Source: an uncultured Eubacteriales bacterium
GTDB lineage: Bacteria > Bacillota > Clostridia > Lachnospirales > Cellulosilyticaceae
Length of the DNA: 64,000 bases
NCBI GenBank assembly: GCA_900551325.1
Contig: URVM01000001.1
Coordinates: 1 to 64,000, forward strand
Direction of reading: 5' to 3'
Below the pieces are notes generated by a model that did not search any database, was not told the origin of the DNA, and was given only the letters and a program-made list of their open reading frames with translations. The translations under genes were made by a program, and so were the position numbers. Shown here one piece after another: positions 17,283-26,163 of this stretch (position 1 is the first letter of the stretch; every line of letters begins with the position of its first letter).

Positions 17283-17388
17283 AAAAGACCTATGGAAACT
17301 AGTGGGAAACGAACTGACCTCCATAAGTTAGATATTTAGGTCTAACTTATGGGAACAGCTCAGAATCCTCCAACTTCATAGGTCTTTT
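17283..17388. terminator. Long structured element between convergent genes, terminator-like
   Basis: The outer arms AAAAGACCTATG (17283-17294) and CATAGGTCTTTT (17377-17388) pair, a CTGA/TCAG stem lies inside, and an inner hairpin joins CCATAAGTTAGA to TCTAACTTATGG. Asymmetric purine-rich internal loops contain GGGAAACG and GGGAACAG. It ends pdaA on the plus strand and the flavoprotein gene on the minus strand. It is longer and more branched than an ordinary terminator. Confidence 0.65.
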
Positions 17389-17469
17389 ATTTGGTCTTTT
17401 ATTCCTTAGCTCAATAACTATTCATTATACAATAAATCCTAAGTATATTTCGCTTAAACTTACTTTACC

Positions 17470-18048
17470 TTATTTAGCAGCCTGCTTTAATAGGTATGCC
17501 ATATTTTCTGCTAATGTAGTAAAGGTTCTAATCCCTTCTTCATCTTCTAATATATCTCCTCGCTTAAGAGCAAGACTCATATTCCAATAGCTTGAAGAGG
17601 CAATAGTCATTTCATTAATACCATAGAAAAAGTTAATAGCTGAATAAACAAAGTTGCTTCCCGCTCTTCTTGCAGGTACTACAGAGGCACCAACTTTACG
17701 TTTTAAAGGATTACCATTTGCCATAGCCACATAACCACAACGGTCAATAAAAGCTTTAACTTCTGTAGTTACATTACTAAAATAAGAAGGTGAACCAATA
17801 ATAAGGCCATCTGCTGCAAAAACCTTTTCAATGATCTCGTTCATACCATCTTTTGTTACGCATTGATTGTTTTTCATTTTAAAACAACCATTACATGCTC
17901 TACAGCCAGAAAAGGTATGTCCACCTAATTGAATAATTTCTGTTTCAATGCCTTCTTTTTCTAGTTCCTTCTTCATGATTTCTAAACCTAAATATGTATT
18001 TCCATTTTCTCTTGGGCTTCCATTTAAAGCAATAACCTTCATCTTCAT
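17470..18048 (-). CDS. Flavodoxin-fold NADPH-dependent FMN reductase / iron-sulfur flavoprotein
   Basis: The 192-residue protein has ALNGSPRENGNTY at the N-terminus (FMN phosphate loop), a compact cysteine cluster CRACNGCFKMKNNQC (about residues 50-64), and IIGSPSYFSNVTTEVKAFIDR, matching the multimeric flavodoxin / iron-sulfur flavoprotein group. The cysteine spacing CxxCxxC...C resembles the [4Fe-4S] site of archaeal and clostridial Isf proteins. Two in-frame ATGs (18048 and 18042) follow GAGG; either could serve. Electron donor and acceptor are not evident. Confidence 0.85.
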   Translation of the reverse strand: MKMKVIALNGSPRENGNTYLGLEIMKKELEKEGIETEIIQLGGHTFSGCRACNGCFKMKNNQCVTKDGMNEIIEKVFAADGLIIGSPSYFSNVTTEVKAFIDRCGYVAMANGNPLKRKVGASVVPARRAGSNFVYSAINFFYGINEMTIASSSYWNMSLALKRGDILEDEEGIRTFTTLAENMAYLLKQAAK

Positions 18049-18124
18049 CCTCTTTCCTACTCTATGTATTTTAAAACATTAATTATTTAATATTATTTAA
18101 ATAGTATTAAGTTTTTATATTAAT

Positions 18125-18544
18125 TTAACCTACTAATCCCTTTGCCTTAACTATTGGTGTTAGCTTCATATCTTCTAGCAATATATGTTGCATAATCCAT
18201 AATTCAATAAAGCTTCTTAACTCATCAATAATAGGTAAAGGATTCTTTTCTAACTGAATATAATTAATACTACCTATATGTTCTTCAAATTGTTTATGAA
18301 GAGCCTTATGTTCCTCTAAAGCCTCATATTCTAAGGTCTCCATTATTTTTTCTTCCTCATAGAAATGATAGGTTGCATATTCTCTAATTTCACATATTAA
18401 GTGTACAAAATTTGTATATGTATACTGGGCACACTGGGTAAGTACCATTTGTTCTAAGTCTCTTAGTAATCTAAAAAGCTCTTTATTTTGCATATCAATA
18501 ACTGTAATCCCTATTTCAAAGGCTTCGCTCCATGCCGATACCAT
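18125..18544 (-). CDS. Bacteriohemerythrin-like protein with an altered iron ligand
   Basis: The 139-residue hemerythrin-fold protein has WSEAFEIGITVIDMQNKELF, then HFYEEEKIM, HKALHKQF and WIMQHILLEDMKL. Canonical bacteriohemerythrins bind a diiron O2 site with five His, one Glu and one Asp. Here the HF, E, two H, H and D positions are kept, but the first-helix ligand (usually DxQHxxL) is N (DMQNKEL). I chose the ATG at 18544 with GAGG nine bases before it; the ATG at 18553 touches the GAGG directly. A strong hairpin covers the bases just before the ribosome site. O2 binding, or sensing with altered chemistry, is inference. Confidence 0.87.
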   Translation of the reverse strand: MVSAWSEAFEIGITVIDMQNKELFRLLRDLEQMVLTQCAQYTYTNFVHLICEIREYATYHFYEEEKIMETLEYEALEEHKALHKQFEEHIGSINYIQLEKNPLPIIDELRSFIELWIMQHILLEDMKLTPIVKAKGLVG

Positions 18545-18561
18545 TCTAGCCATCCTCTTTT

Positions 18562-18603
18562 CCTTTTAGTATATAATGTATAAATCCATTATATACTAAA
18601 AGG
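18562..18603. other. Perfect 17-bp hairpin in front of the hemerythrin gene
   Basis: CCTTTTAGTATATAATG pairs perfectly with CATTATATACTAAAAGG across an eight-base loop. It ends nine bases before the start codon region and has no clean T tract on the minus strand. It is therefore not a standard terminator for the upstream TudS-like gene. It contains TATAAT, so a promoter dyad, an operator or a translation-control stem are alternatives. Confidence 0.6.
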
Positions 18604-18619
18604 AAAGTTTACTAAAGAC

Positions 18620-19273
18620 TTAAGCTTCTTTATTTTGAGGATGTTCTATTTTTTCTAAATAACTATAATCTCTATAAGCTTCAGGTACACCAAGTATATC
18701 ATCTAGTTTACTGAAAAACTGAAGCACTTTGTCAGAATGTATATTATCTTTAACTGGTGCTTCTACAAATGGAAAGTTTATGCCTCTTTCTTTAAGCATT
18801 TCTTCTAATACTCCAGTCATAACTCCTTGTACATTCTCACTTTTTTCTTCTGTTTTATATTTCTCTACTTCTTCATCTTCTTCAACAGGCAGGATGGATT
18901 CTGTTTTATATTTATTTTGTTTATGCTTTCCCCAGCGAATGCTACAAGTAGGGCTTCCTTCTATTCCTATAAAGCAAAACGGTGTATTATCATTTTCATA
19001 GAGCTCTGTAATCATATCTATATAACTTTCTAATTCCTTTTTACAATGCTTTCTAAAAAATACATTGTCATATTGTTGACGTCCTTGAGGATTTCGCCAA
19101 TAGCCCATAGCAGTAAACTCAGGACAAGGAAGCTGTATAATGCTTATATTTTTACTTAATAAATAATGGGTAATACAATCAGCTATTGTGTAGCGACGTC
19201 CTAAAATATGAACACGTGTAGCAGGATTTAATAAACAATGTGCAACAATTGCAAAATAACGTGGTTTTCCCAT
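18620..19273 (-). CDS. TudS-related putative desulfidase (CD3072 type)
   Basis: The 217-residue protein carries three isolated cysteines in family motifs: VAHCLLNPATR (C13), IIQLPCPEF (C50) and GIEGSPTCSI (C110). These correspond to the three cluster ligands of TudS/DUF523-type [4Fe-4S] thiouracil desulfidases, where a free iron coordination site abstracts sulfur. An acidic insert (EEDEEVEKYKTEEK, about 130-143) interrupts the core. The start at 19273 is the only sensible ATG. Substrate unknown; the family is common in strict anaerobes. Confidence 0.8.
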   Translation of the reverse strand: MGKPRYFAIVAHCLLNPATRVHILGRRYTIADCITHYLLSKNISIIQLPCPEFTAMGYWRNPQGRQQYDNVFFRKHCKKELESYIDMITELYENDNTPFCFIGIEGSPTCSIRWGKHKQNKYKTESILPVEEDEEVEKYKTEEKSENVQGVMTGVLEEMLKERGINFPFVEAPVKDNIHSDKVLQFFSKLDDILGVPEAYRDYSYLEKIEHPQNKEA

Positions 19274-19365
19274 TTTGTACCTCTTTTCCTTAGTCTCATC
19301 GCTAAAATTATATTTTCTTCTTTTATTATTATGTCCCTATTCTTACCTTATTTATAGCTAGTAAA

Positions 19366-19405
19366 AATAGAGAAAAGGAAATCCTTAAATCTCCCTTTCT
19401 CTATT
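19366..19405 (-). terminator. Terminator after the DUF2804 gene
   Basis: AATAGAGAAA pairs with TTTCTCTATT, with an additional GGA/TCC stem. On the minus strand the stem runs into TATTTTTAC. Confidence 0.7.
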
Positions 19406-19450
19406 TGCAATTTTTATGATTTAAGTTCATTTATTTAAAATTTATTATAC

Positions 19451-20482
19451 TTACCACTTATTATGCACTTTTTCTGCAAAACCAAATAAATTTTTCACTT
19501 CTATAACTTCCTTATTATCAAGTATGAGTCTTCCTGAAAATCTACCAAATACTTGGTGTTGGTTACTCTTAATGATTCCTATAGATTTACAATCTTTTCT
19601 ATCTAAGATAGGAATAAACTCCATCTCAAAACGTCCATCACTTGAAGTAAATTGCCAAGGGGCTAAATAGCTTTCACGTCCATCTTTTTCAGGTATTTTA
19701 AAGGTAATCTGATCTAGTTTATTTGCCTTACCTTCATAAAAAATCATATTTTCTGTAGCTCCACTTGTATCCCCGAAACCATATCCTATATTAAACCCTA
19801 TGGATTTACCCTCTACTTCTCCCATAGCCGCTCCCCAATACCAAGTACTTTTATAAGGCCATACTCCTCTGCCCCAATCCAATAAACCATAAGCATCCTC
19901 TTGTCTAAAAGTGGCAAATAATCTGCCTGTTCTTATATAACCTCTTGCTTTCATACCTATGATTTTTTGATTATAGTAAAACTGCCTTGAACTACCTTTA
20001 AACGGTGTAGCAATAACCATAGAATCCTCTGGCATATGACCCAGTACAAATTCACATTCAAAAGGCTTTCCTTCATAAAACTCTTTCATATAACACCTTA
20101 GTCGTCTTTCTCCCTTATAGGTTACAAAGTAAATCTCTACTTTATGATCTACATAGCGTACTTCACCTTTATGCGTAGTCTTGGGCAGATTCAGCTTTCC
20201 AAGCGTAAAAGGTAATATATGACTTTGGGTTTTGTACCAACCCTTTTTAAAATCTAATAAGGATATACTTATAAATCCCATATAGCCATTATCAGCCACT
20301 GTTAATGCCACACCATAAGATTTATTTGTAACTAAGTAATAGTCCCATTCTTTGATTCTTAGCTTACTACTTTGAATTTTATCTTTATTATAGTCTAATA
20401 AAAAAGAAGTACTATAACCTCTTTCATTTAACTCACCCTTAGCATTTAATAGTTTTCCCCTTTTAGTAATCTCCCTTTGCAT
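19451..20482 (-). CDS. DUF2804 domain protein
   Basis: The 343-residue, beta-rich protein spans the DUF2804 family along its whole length. Typical stretches are EWDYYLVTNKSYGVALTVADNGYMG, GLLDWGRGVWPYKSTWYWG (the most conserved part) and IGFNIGYGFGDTSGATENMI. There is no signal peptide. The fold resembles lipocalin-like or carotenoid-hydratase-like barrels (AttH/CrtC superfamily), but no reaction is known. GAGGG lies in front of the ATG. It is a single-gene unit divergent from the phosphodiester glycosidase gene. Confidence 0.82.
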   Translation of the reverse strand: MQREITKRGKLLNAKGELNERGYSTSFLLDYNKDKIQSSKLRIKEWDYYLVTNKSYGVALTVADNGYMGFISISLLDFKKGWYKTQSHILPFTLGKLNLPKTTHKGEVRYVDHKVEIYFVTYKGERRLRCYMKEFYEGKPFECEFVLGHMPEDSMVIATPFKGSSRQFYYNQKIIGMKARGYIRTGRLFATFRQEDAYGLLDWGRGVWPYKSTWYWGAAMGEVEGKSIGFNIGYGFGDTSGATENMIFYEGKANKLDQITFKIPEKDGRESYLAPWQFTSSDGRFEMEFIPILDRKDCKSIGIIKSNQHQVFGRFSGRLILDNKEVIEVKNLFGFAEKVHNKW

Positions 20483-20663
20483 AACTTCACCCTCTTTACT
20501 TGCCTTTCAACTTCTTACTATTAGTTTATGCAGTGCCTCTCTATAAAATCAGTAAGAAACCTTTGTTTTGTAATAATCCCTTAAATATCTATTCATTTTT
20601 ATCCTCTATGCTATAATAAACTCATGTTATATTTCATGTTTACCTGTCAAAGGAGATTCAATC

Positions 20664-21680
20664 ATGTCTAAAAGACTTATAAAAATATTTTTCAAATCAG
20701 CTTTTATCACTTTAGGGACACTAATTTTAACTGGAATTCTAGGTTTTTATGTCCTATTTGTGTCAGGTTGGATACGTCCTACCCAAGACTTATGGGTAAC
20801 AACAGCCATGACTACTCTTAATCACAAATGGTTAGCAACAGCCTTTATAGATGAAGATAAGATTGATACCATTATGAAGCGCAATCAAGTAGATGATTCT
20901 GGCTACAACACTTCTACTGACCTTGTAGATATACCAAAAGAAACACCTCAAACTAATGAGGATACATATATAGCAGAAGGCTATAAAAAATTAGAAGAAG
21001 GTATTTACTTAAAAGATGTAGCTGGCGGGACTTGGAAAGGAAAGCTTATGCTAGTTTCAGACCCTTCTAGAGTAAGCCTTGCTCAAACACGCTATCAGTT
21101 TGAACGTGGAGACCTGGTAAAAACTATGGTTGCTACACATGAGGCAAGAGCAGGTATTAATGCAGGCGGCTTTGTAGATGGTCCTAACTACGATTCAAAT
21201 GGTGGCAACCCTGCCGGTCTTTTGATTGTAAATAACGAACTTATTCAATCTAATGGTAATACAAAGCATAGCGTAATTGGATTTAACCAAGATAATGTTT
21301 TAGTCCTTGGAAAGATGACAAAGCAAGAAGCCCTTGACGCTAATTTAAGAGATGCTGTAGATTTTCGTCCTTTTCTTATTGTAAACGGCGAACCAACTAT
21401 TAAAGAAGGTACAGGTGGTTGGGGTATTGCTCCTCGTACTGCCATCGGCCAACGCCCAACTGGAGAAGTCCTCTTCCTTTGTATCGATGGTAGACAGCCA
21501 GGTCATAGTATAGGCGTAGATTTAGATGTACTTCAAAATACACTCCTAGCAGAAAAATGTATTAATGCTGCCATGTTAGATGGGGGTAGCTCCACTGTTA
21601 TGTACTATAATGATGACTATGTAAATAAACCAAGTCTGGGACATGAGCGTTATATTAATAATGCTTGGATTGTTAAATAA
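20664..21680 (+). CDS. Phosphodiester glycosidase family protein (NAGPA/DUF2233), membrane anchored
   Basis: The 338-residue protein has one N-terminal membrane helix (about residues 12-34) and an extracellular NAGPA domain. That domain contains AGINAGGFVD, GGNPAGLLIVNNELIQ, WGIAPRTAIGQ, FLCIDGRQPGHSIGVDL and the terminal AAMLDGGSSTVMYYN. The family cleaves N-acetylglucosamine-1-phosphodiesters; in bacteria the likely substrates are wall teichoic acid or other envelope polymers. GGAG precedes the ATG and a strong terminator follows. Confidence 0.9.
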   Translation: MSKRLIKIFFKSAFITLGTLILTGILGFYVLFVSGWIRPTQDLWVTTAMTTLNHKWLATAFIDEDKIDTIMKRNQVDDSGYNTSTDLVDIPKETPQTNEDTYIAEGYKKLEEGIYLKDVAGGTWKGKLMLVSDPSRVSLAQTRYQFERGDLVKTMVATHEARAGINAGGFVDGPNYDSNGGNPAGLLIVNNELIQSNGNTKHSVIGFNQDNVLVLGKMTKQEALDANLRDAVDFRPFLIVNGEPTIKEGTGGWGIAPRTAIGQRPTGEVLFLCIDGRQPGHSIGVDLDVLQNTLLAEKCINAAMLDGGSSTVMYYNDDYVNKPSLGHERYINNAWIVK

Positions 21681-21686
21681 AACGAT

Positions 21687-21728
21687 AAAAGAGGTAGAGC
21701 CAAAATCAATTGGTTCTACCTCTTTTAT
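21687..21728. terminator. Bidirectional terminator between convergent genes
   Basis: AAAAGAGGTAGA pairs with TCTACCTCTTTT, with an inner CCAA/TTGG stem, A tract before and T tract after. It serves the glycosidase gene and the carboxypeptidase gene. Confidence 0.88.
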
Positions 21729-21764
21729 TATATGGTATCTAGTTTAACTTATAGATTTAGATAT

Positions 21765-22784
21765 CTATATCAAACTATTGGATTTATTTGTAGTTTGAAC
21801 AGCAAGTGGACTTTCTTCACTTGGCACCATAACAATTTGTAAACCTAATCGTTCACAAGCCATACGTACTGGAACAAAAAGTCTATCTTCTATTGTTAAT
21901 GTACTCCATGGTTGCCCATTTAAATAATCTTTACTTATATGTAGATATTTTCCCCCATAACTTACAATGTACATATGGTTTGTTCCATCATATGTAAGAG
22001 TGCCACCAATACGATTTACAAACTCTCTTAAACTCATATAAAGTGTTCCACCATCTTTAACAGTAGATACTTTTTGGCTTCCCATGGAACCATCAAGTAA
22101 CATATCTGTTTCTTGTACCTCATAACAACAATATGGAAGTTCTTCCATGGTTAATCCACTACTATGTATTTTACTAGCTAAATCCTTGCCTACATATCTT
22201 ACATGCCAAGGTTCATAAATATAGCCTGTAATATCCGTTTTATTTTCAGGATAACGAATAATATATCCATATTTGTAACAATTTGCGGCAAGCCATTTGC
22301 CTTCTTTTGTCTTGCCAAACCATTCTTCTATAGTTCCACCACTTGTTCCTGTAATATCCATAGCAAGACCTGTTCGATGTTCTGACTCGTTAGGTGCAGC
22401 AGAACCCATTTGATCTATTCCATTTTCTCTTACAGAACGTTCATAAAGATTACGCTGATAGTCATAACTTCTATAACCACTTACAGCAATCAAATTAATA
22501 CCTTCTCCTTTAGCAGCATTAAACATTTCTTCTAATGCCATAGCCGCTTCCTTTTCCATATAGTTTTTCTCTAGATTGCCTGGATTATAAAATCTCACCT
22601 TCGGCATCACTAGATTTTCTGGCACAAACTCCTTACTTAAAGGATTTTGTTTATTCACTAACATATGATAAGGGTTATTTTTACACTGATTTTGATTAGA
22701 TAGAGCACTTACACTTTCTACTGTTGTACATAAATAAGAAAGTAGAAGCCCTCCTACTAATAATCTGTAATATTTAGTTTTCAT
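21765..22784 (-). CDS. VanY-type D,D-carboxypeptidase with C-terminal copper-amine-oxidase-like domain
   Basis: The 339-residue secreted protein has a signal peptide (about residues 1-28). Next comes an M15B peptidase domain with VSGYRSYDYQRNLY, SEHRTGLAMDIT (H136, D143 zinc ligands) and EPWHVRYVG (E191, H194). From about residue 215 there is a beta domain of the copper amine oxidase N-terminal-like type (LYMSLREFVNRIGGTLTYD, then RLFVPVRMACERLGL) that is common on clostridial exoproteins and probably binds wall material. It would trim D-Ala from peptidoglycan stems. No VanR/VanS or VanA gene is adjacent, so this is wall remodelling rather than glycopeptide resistance. Confidence 0.9.
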   Translation of the reverse strand: MKTKYYRLLVGGLLLSYLCTTVESVSALSNQNQCKNNPYHMLVNKQNPLSKEFVPENLVMPKVRFYNPGNLEKNYMEKEAAMALEEMFNAAKGEGINLIAVSGYRSYDYQRNLYERSVRENGIDQMGSAAPNESEHRTGLAMDITGTSGGTIEEWFGKTKEGKWLAANCYKYGYIIRYPENKTDITGYIYEPWHVRYVGKDLASKIHSSGLTMEELPYCCYEVQETDMLLDGSMGSQKVSTVKDGGTLYMSLREFVNRIGGTLTYDGTNHMYIVSYGGKYLHISKDYLNGQPWSTLTIEDRLFVPVRMACERLGLQIVMVPSEESPLAVQTTNKSNSLI

Positions 22785-23036
22785 TTTAGTACCTCGCTAA
22801 ATATCTTTTATATTTTTCTCTATAAATCGACTTCCTAACTATAGCTTAGTACAAAAAAACTTACTTTTCAACATTAATTACTATTTAATATTTATTTCAC
22901 CTAAATATATTCTTTTTACTATAAGTGTATTTCACTTGAATTTATCTCAACAAGTTAGATAAATCTACATTGATTTAGTTATAGAATCTTAGCTTCCACC
23001 TATACCTTTTGTACACTATAACTCTTATCTACATAC

Positions 23037-23076
23037 AAAAAGGAGCTGTGCACTTTACTCGTGCAACAACTCCCTT
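23037..23076 (-). terminator. Terminator after the aspartate-semialdehyde dehydrogenase gene
   Basis: On the minus strand GGGAGTTGTTGCAC pairs, with two mismatches, with GTGCACAGCTCC and is followed by TTTTT. The rest of 22785-23036 is AT-rich and shows nothing recognisable. Confidence 0.75.
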
Positions 23077-23106
23077 AGGTTTAAGCTTTATTATTTTCAG
23101 TTTGAA

Positions 23107-24192
23107 TTATTTTTTAGTAATATAACCTTCTTCTTTAAGAAGTTCTGCAATAAGTACAGCTCCACCTGCTGCACCTCTTAAAGTATTATGAGAAAGTCCT
23201 ACAAATTTGTAGTCATATACACTATCTTCTCTAAGTCTACCTACTGTAATACCCATTCCATTTTCATGGTCACGGTCAAGACCTGTTTGTGGTCTATTAT
23301 CTTCTTCAAAATATGTGATAAATTGACTTGGTGCACTTGGGAGATTTAATGTTTGTGGCTTACCTTTGTAGTTTTTCCATGCTTCTAAAATTTGTTCTTT
23401 AGAAGGTTTGTTTTTAAATGAAACAAATACTGTAGCTAAGTGTCCATCTGTTACAGGTACACGAATACATTGTGTTGTAATCACTGGAGTAGTTGCTTTA
23501 ATAATTTCTCCATTTTCTACATGACCCCAAATTCTAAGTGGCTCTTGTTCACTCTTTTCTTCCTCACCACCAATGTAAGGAATCACATTATCCATCATTT
23601 CTGGCCAATCTGTAAAGTTTTTACCTGCTCCTGAGATAGCTTGGTAAGTAGATGCTACAACTGTTGTTGGTTCAAATTCCATTAAAGCTGAAAGCATAGG
23701 CACATAGCTTTGAATAGAACAGTTTGGTTTAACAGCAATAAAGCCTTTTGTTGTACCAAGTCTCTTTCTTTGTGCTTCAATAACCTGAAGATGTTCATCA
23801 TTGATTTCTGGAATAACCATCGGTACATCCGGTGTCCATCTATGTGCTGAGTTATTAGAAACAACTGGTGTTTCTGTTTTTGCATAAGCTTCTTCTAAAG
23901 CTTTAATTTCATCTTTTGCCATATCTACTGCACAAAATACAAAGTCTACATCTTGTGCTACTTCTTCTACATTAGCTGCATCTTTTACAACAATATTTTT
24001 AACTGCTTCCGGAATAGGTGTAGACATTTTCCATCTTTTGCTTACTGCTTCCTCATAAGTTTTGCCAGCAGAGCTTTTACTTGCTGCAATTACTTTCACT
24101 TCAAAGAAAGGATGGTTATCAAGTAAAGTCACAAAACGTTGACCTACCATACCCGTTCCACCAACAATACCTACTCTTAATTTATCACTCAT
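23107..24192 (-). CDS. asd: Aspartate-semialdehyde dehydrogenase
   Basis: The 361-residue enzyme has the NADP-binding GIVGGTGMVGQRFV at the N-terminus, the active-site VKPNCSIQSYVPML, STYQAISGAGK, and the C-terminal GLDRDHENGMGITVGRLRED and SHNTLRGAAGGA. It reduces aspartyl phosphate to the semialdehyde for lysine, methionine and threonine synthesis. The length and PNCSIQ motif match the archaeal/fungal-like class of the family rather than the E. coli class. I chose ATG 24192 with AGGTGAGG before it; a GTG at 24207 lies inside that ribosome site. Monocistronic, with a terminator at 23037-23076. Confidence 0.94.
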   Translation of the reverse strand: MSDKLRVGIVGGTGMVGQRFVTLLDNHPFFEVKVIAASKSSAGKTYEEAVSKRWKMSTPIPEAVKNIVVKDAANVEEVAQDVDFVFCAVDMAKDEIKALEEAYAKTETPVVSNNSAHRWTPDVPMVIPEINDEHLQVIEAQRKRLGTTKGFIAVKPNCSIQSYVPMLSALMEFEPTTVVASTYQAISGAGKNFTDWPEMMDNVIPYIGGEEEKSEQEPLRIWGHVENGEIIKATTPVITTQCIRVPVTDGHLATVFVSFKNKPSKEQILEAWKNYKGKPQTLNLPSAPSQFITYFEEDNRPQTGLDRDHENGMGITVGRLREDSVYDYKFVGLSHNTLRGAAGGAVLIAELLKEEGYITKK

Positions 24193-24332
24193 TTTCTTCA
24201 CCCTCACCTAGTTTATTTTTTGTTATTTATACTTTACTTGTAAATTGACAATATGACAATATCTTTTTTAAAATTTGTAGGAATAAATAATAGCCCCACC
24301 AATTGTGTTAATTATTTTGTATATATAGACAA

Positions 24333-25514
24333 TTATATTAAATGAACTTCATTTTCATATACTTGCTTTTCTTTACCTAATAATAAAAAGATAAGTGCGC
24401 ATACAATCAGACACCCTACACCATTTATATAAAAAGGTACATGTACAGAAATTTTATCATATAGAACACCACCAAAGATGGGGCCTATCATAGCACCTAA
24501 ACTTCCTATAGAACCACATATACCATAAACTCTTCCTCTCATATCTTCTTCCACAATTTGAGCAAGAAAAGCTGATTTAGATGTGCCCTCTATTATATCA
24601 CCTATTGCATCTATGCACCATAAGATGCTTAGTGGAATAAGAAAAGCTGTAAACGGAATTAAAAACGCAACCATACAATTCATCAAAGTTCCAATAACCA
24701 TCATTTTTTTATACCCATAACGATCGCCTAAATAACCTAACTTACTACCCAGTACAATATAAATCATAGCAGATGGAAAGAATGCCCACGATAGCTGCAT
24801 TAAATCCTTTGTAAAATAGTCTTGTAAATAGACCATTAGTATAGGACTAAGCATAGAAGAACATAAGGCAAATATAAATGTAATCAAAAACATTCCTATT
24901 AATGGTTTAGAATACTTAATCTTTAATTTTATTTTATCCTTTGAAGTAGGAACCTTTACATTATCTTTTACTCTTAAGCATATAATAAGCCCACCTACAG
25001 CTGCCATTACAGCAAAAAATACAAATAATTTATGCCATGCTTCAAAAAAGGGCATATTAAAAAATACAGTAATACTCACTGTTGTTCCTATCATCATCCC
25101 CAGAGACTGAGTACTTTGAACTTTTCCTAACTGTTTACCTACTTCACCCTCACCTGAAAGTGCTACCACCATACTATAAGAAGCTATACTTAAGAAAGCT
25201 GAGCCTATAGCTTGCGTCATACGTACTATGTAAAGCATCCATGAACTTGTAGCATAAGCTAGTAAATAAAAGGCCACTCCATATAAGCCCATAGCTACTA
25301 CTAAAAACCACTTCCACCCTATCTTATCCGTCCATCTCCCAATTAAAGGCTTAATAATAAGTAGTACAAAAGAAAAGACAGAAAACATGCCCCCTATTTG
25401 GGTTGCACTTAGACCCATCTCCTTACTATATATAGGTAATAAAAAAGATATCACTCCAAATGAAAGTGATACTAATATAAAAGATATCTTTATTCCTCTC
25501 CACTGTATATCCAT
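24333..25514 (-). CDS. MFS transporter, 12 helices
   Basis: The 393-residue protein has twelve predicted membrane helices and the MFS signature between helices 2 and 3 (LIGRWTDKIGWKW) and its half-repeat between helices 8 and 9 (KLGYLGDRYGYKK). GAMIGPIFGGVLYDK in the second half is typical of drug-proton antiporters. Substrate not evident. GGGGATAA precedes the ATG. No partner gene in tight linkage. Confidence 0.88.
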   Translation of the reverse strand: MDIQWRGIKISFILVSLSFGVISFLLPIYSKEMGLSATQIGGMFSVFSFVLLIIKPLIGRWTDKIGWKWFLVVAMGLYGVAFYLLAYATSSWMLYIVRMTQAIGSAFLSIASYSMVVALSGEGEVGKQLGKVQSTQSLGMMIGTTVSITVFFNMPFFEAWHKLFVFFAVMAAVGGLIICLRVKDNVKVPTSKDKIKLKIKYSKPLIGMFLITFIFALCSSMLSPILMVYLQDYFTKDLMQLSWAFFPSAMIYIVLGSKLGYLGDRYGYKKMMVIGTLMNCMVAFLIPFTAFLIPLSILWCIDAIGDIIEGTSKSAFLAQIVEEDMRGRVYGICGSIGSLGAMIGPIFGGVLYDKISVHVPFYINGVGCLIVCALIFLLLGKEKQVYENEVHLI

Positions 25515-25614
25515 ATGTTATCCCCCTATTATTTGACACATATGAGCATCATTTAGTTTAGCTTATAAATTTATCCTATTAAAAAATTTTTATCTAATTT
25601 CTTATGTATCCTTT

Positions 25615-25953
25615 TTAAGGTGTTAATGTTACACAAATTCCCCTCATTGTTAAAGTCCACTCTTCAATTGCATATTCATTATACAATAAACCTTTATTAT
25701 TTTTTATAAATAGTCTTAATGTATGATGTTTATGCTCACTAAAAAAATTAATACCGTACTTCATATCATCAATACATAAAAAAGCTACATTCTCTTTATA
25801 GTTAATTAAATTTACTAATCCACCTGTTTTTGAACTTAAAAGTTTCTCATCCACCATTAATAAAACATCTGTCTCTTCTTTTTTGAACCATTTTAAATAT
25901 CGTTTATAGCCTGTTATCTGCTCTTTTGATAAACCACTATTAATTACTTTCAT
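25615..25953 (-). CDS. Small protein, unknown function
   Basis: The 112-residue protein is not recognised. It begins MKVINSGLSKEQITGYKRYLKWF, has alternating strands (VLLMVDEKLL, VAFLCIDDMKYGINFF) and a basic HKHHTLRLFIKN segment. There is no signal or membrane helix. Its start lies divergent from a LysR gene at 26164, with about 200 bases between, so the LysR protein may control it, as is usual for divergently placed LysR targets. Confidence 0.6.
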   Translation of the reverse strand: MKVINSGLSKEQITGYKRYLKWFKKEETDVLLMVDEKLLSSKTGGLVNLINYKENVAFLCIDDMKYGINFFSEHKHHTLRLFIKNNKGLLYNEYAIEEWTLTMRGICVTLTP

Positions 25954-26163
25954 CCTTCACTACCTCTTTTCCAAAGCATTATCACTTTTTATATGATTAG
26001 TGTTGTGCCAAAATGTATCTACACATTAATGCCTTTGTATCTATTGTACCACATAACCCTACATAACTGTTGATTTTACCCCTTTAAATAATATTTAATA
26101 AGGTTATAAGCTCATCCATAATTGTATACAATAACTTATAAATCTACTTAAATGAGGCGGGTT

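Noticed and set aside
21765..22784. VanY-type gene as part of a glycopeptide resistance cluster
   Set aside because: No VanR/S, VanH/A/X or D-Ala-D-Lac ligase gene is adjacent, and the C-terminal wall-binding-like domain fits ordinary wall remodelling.
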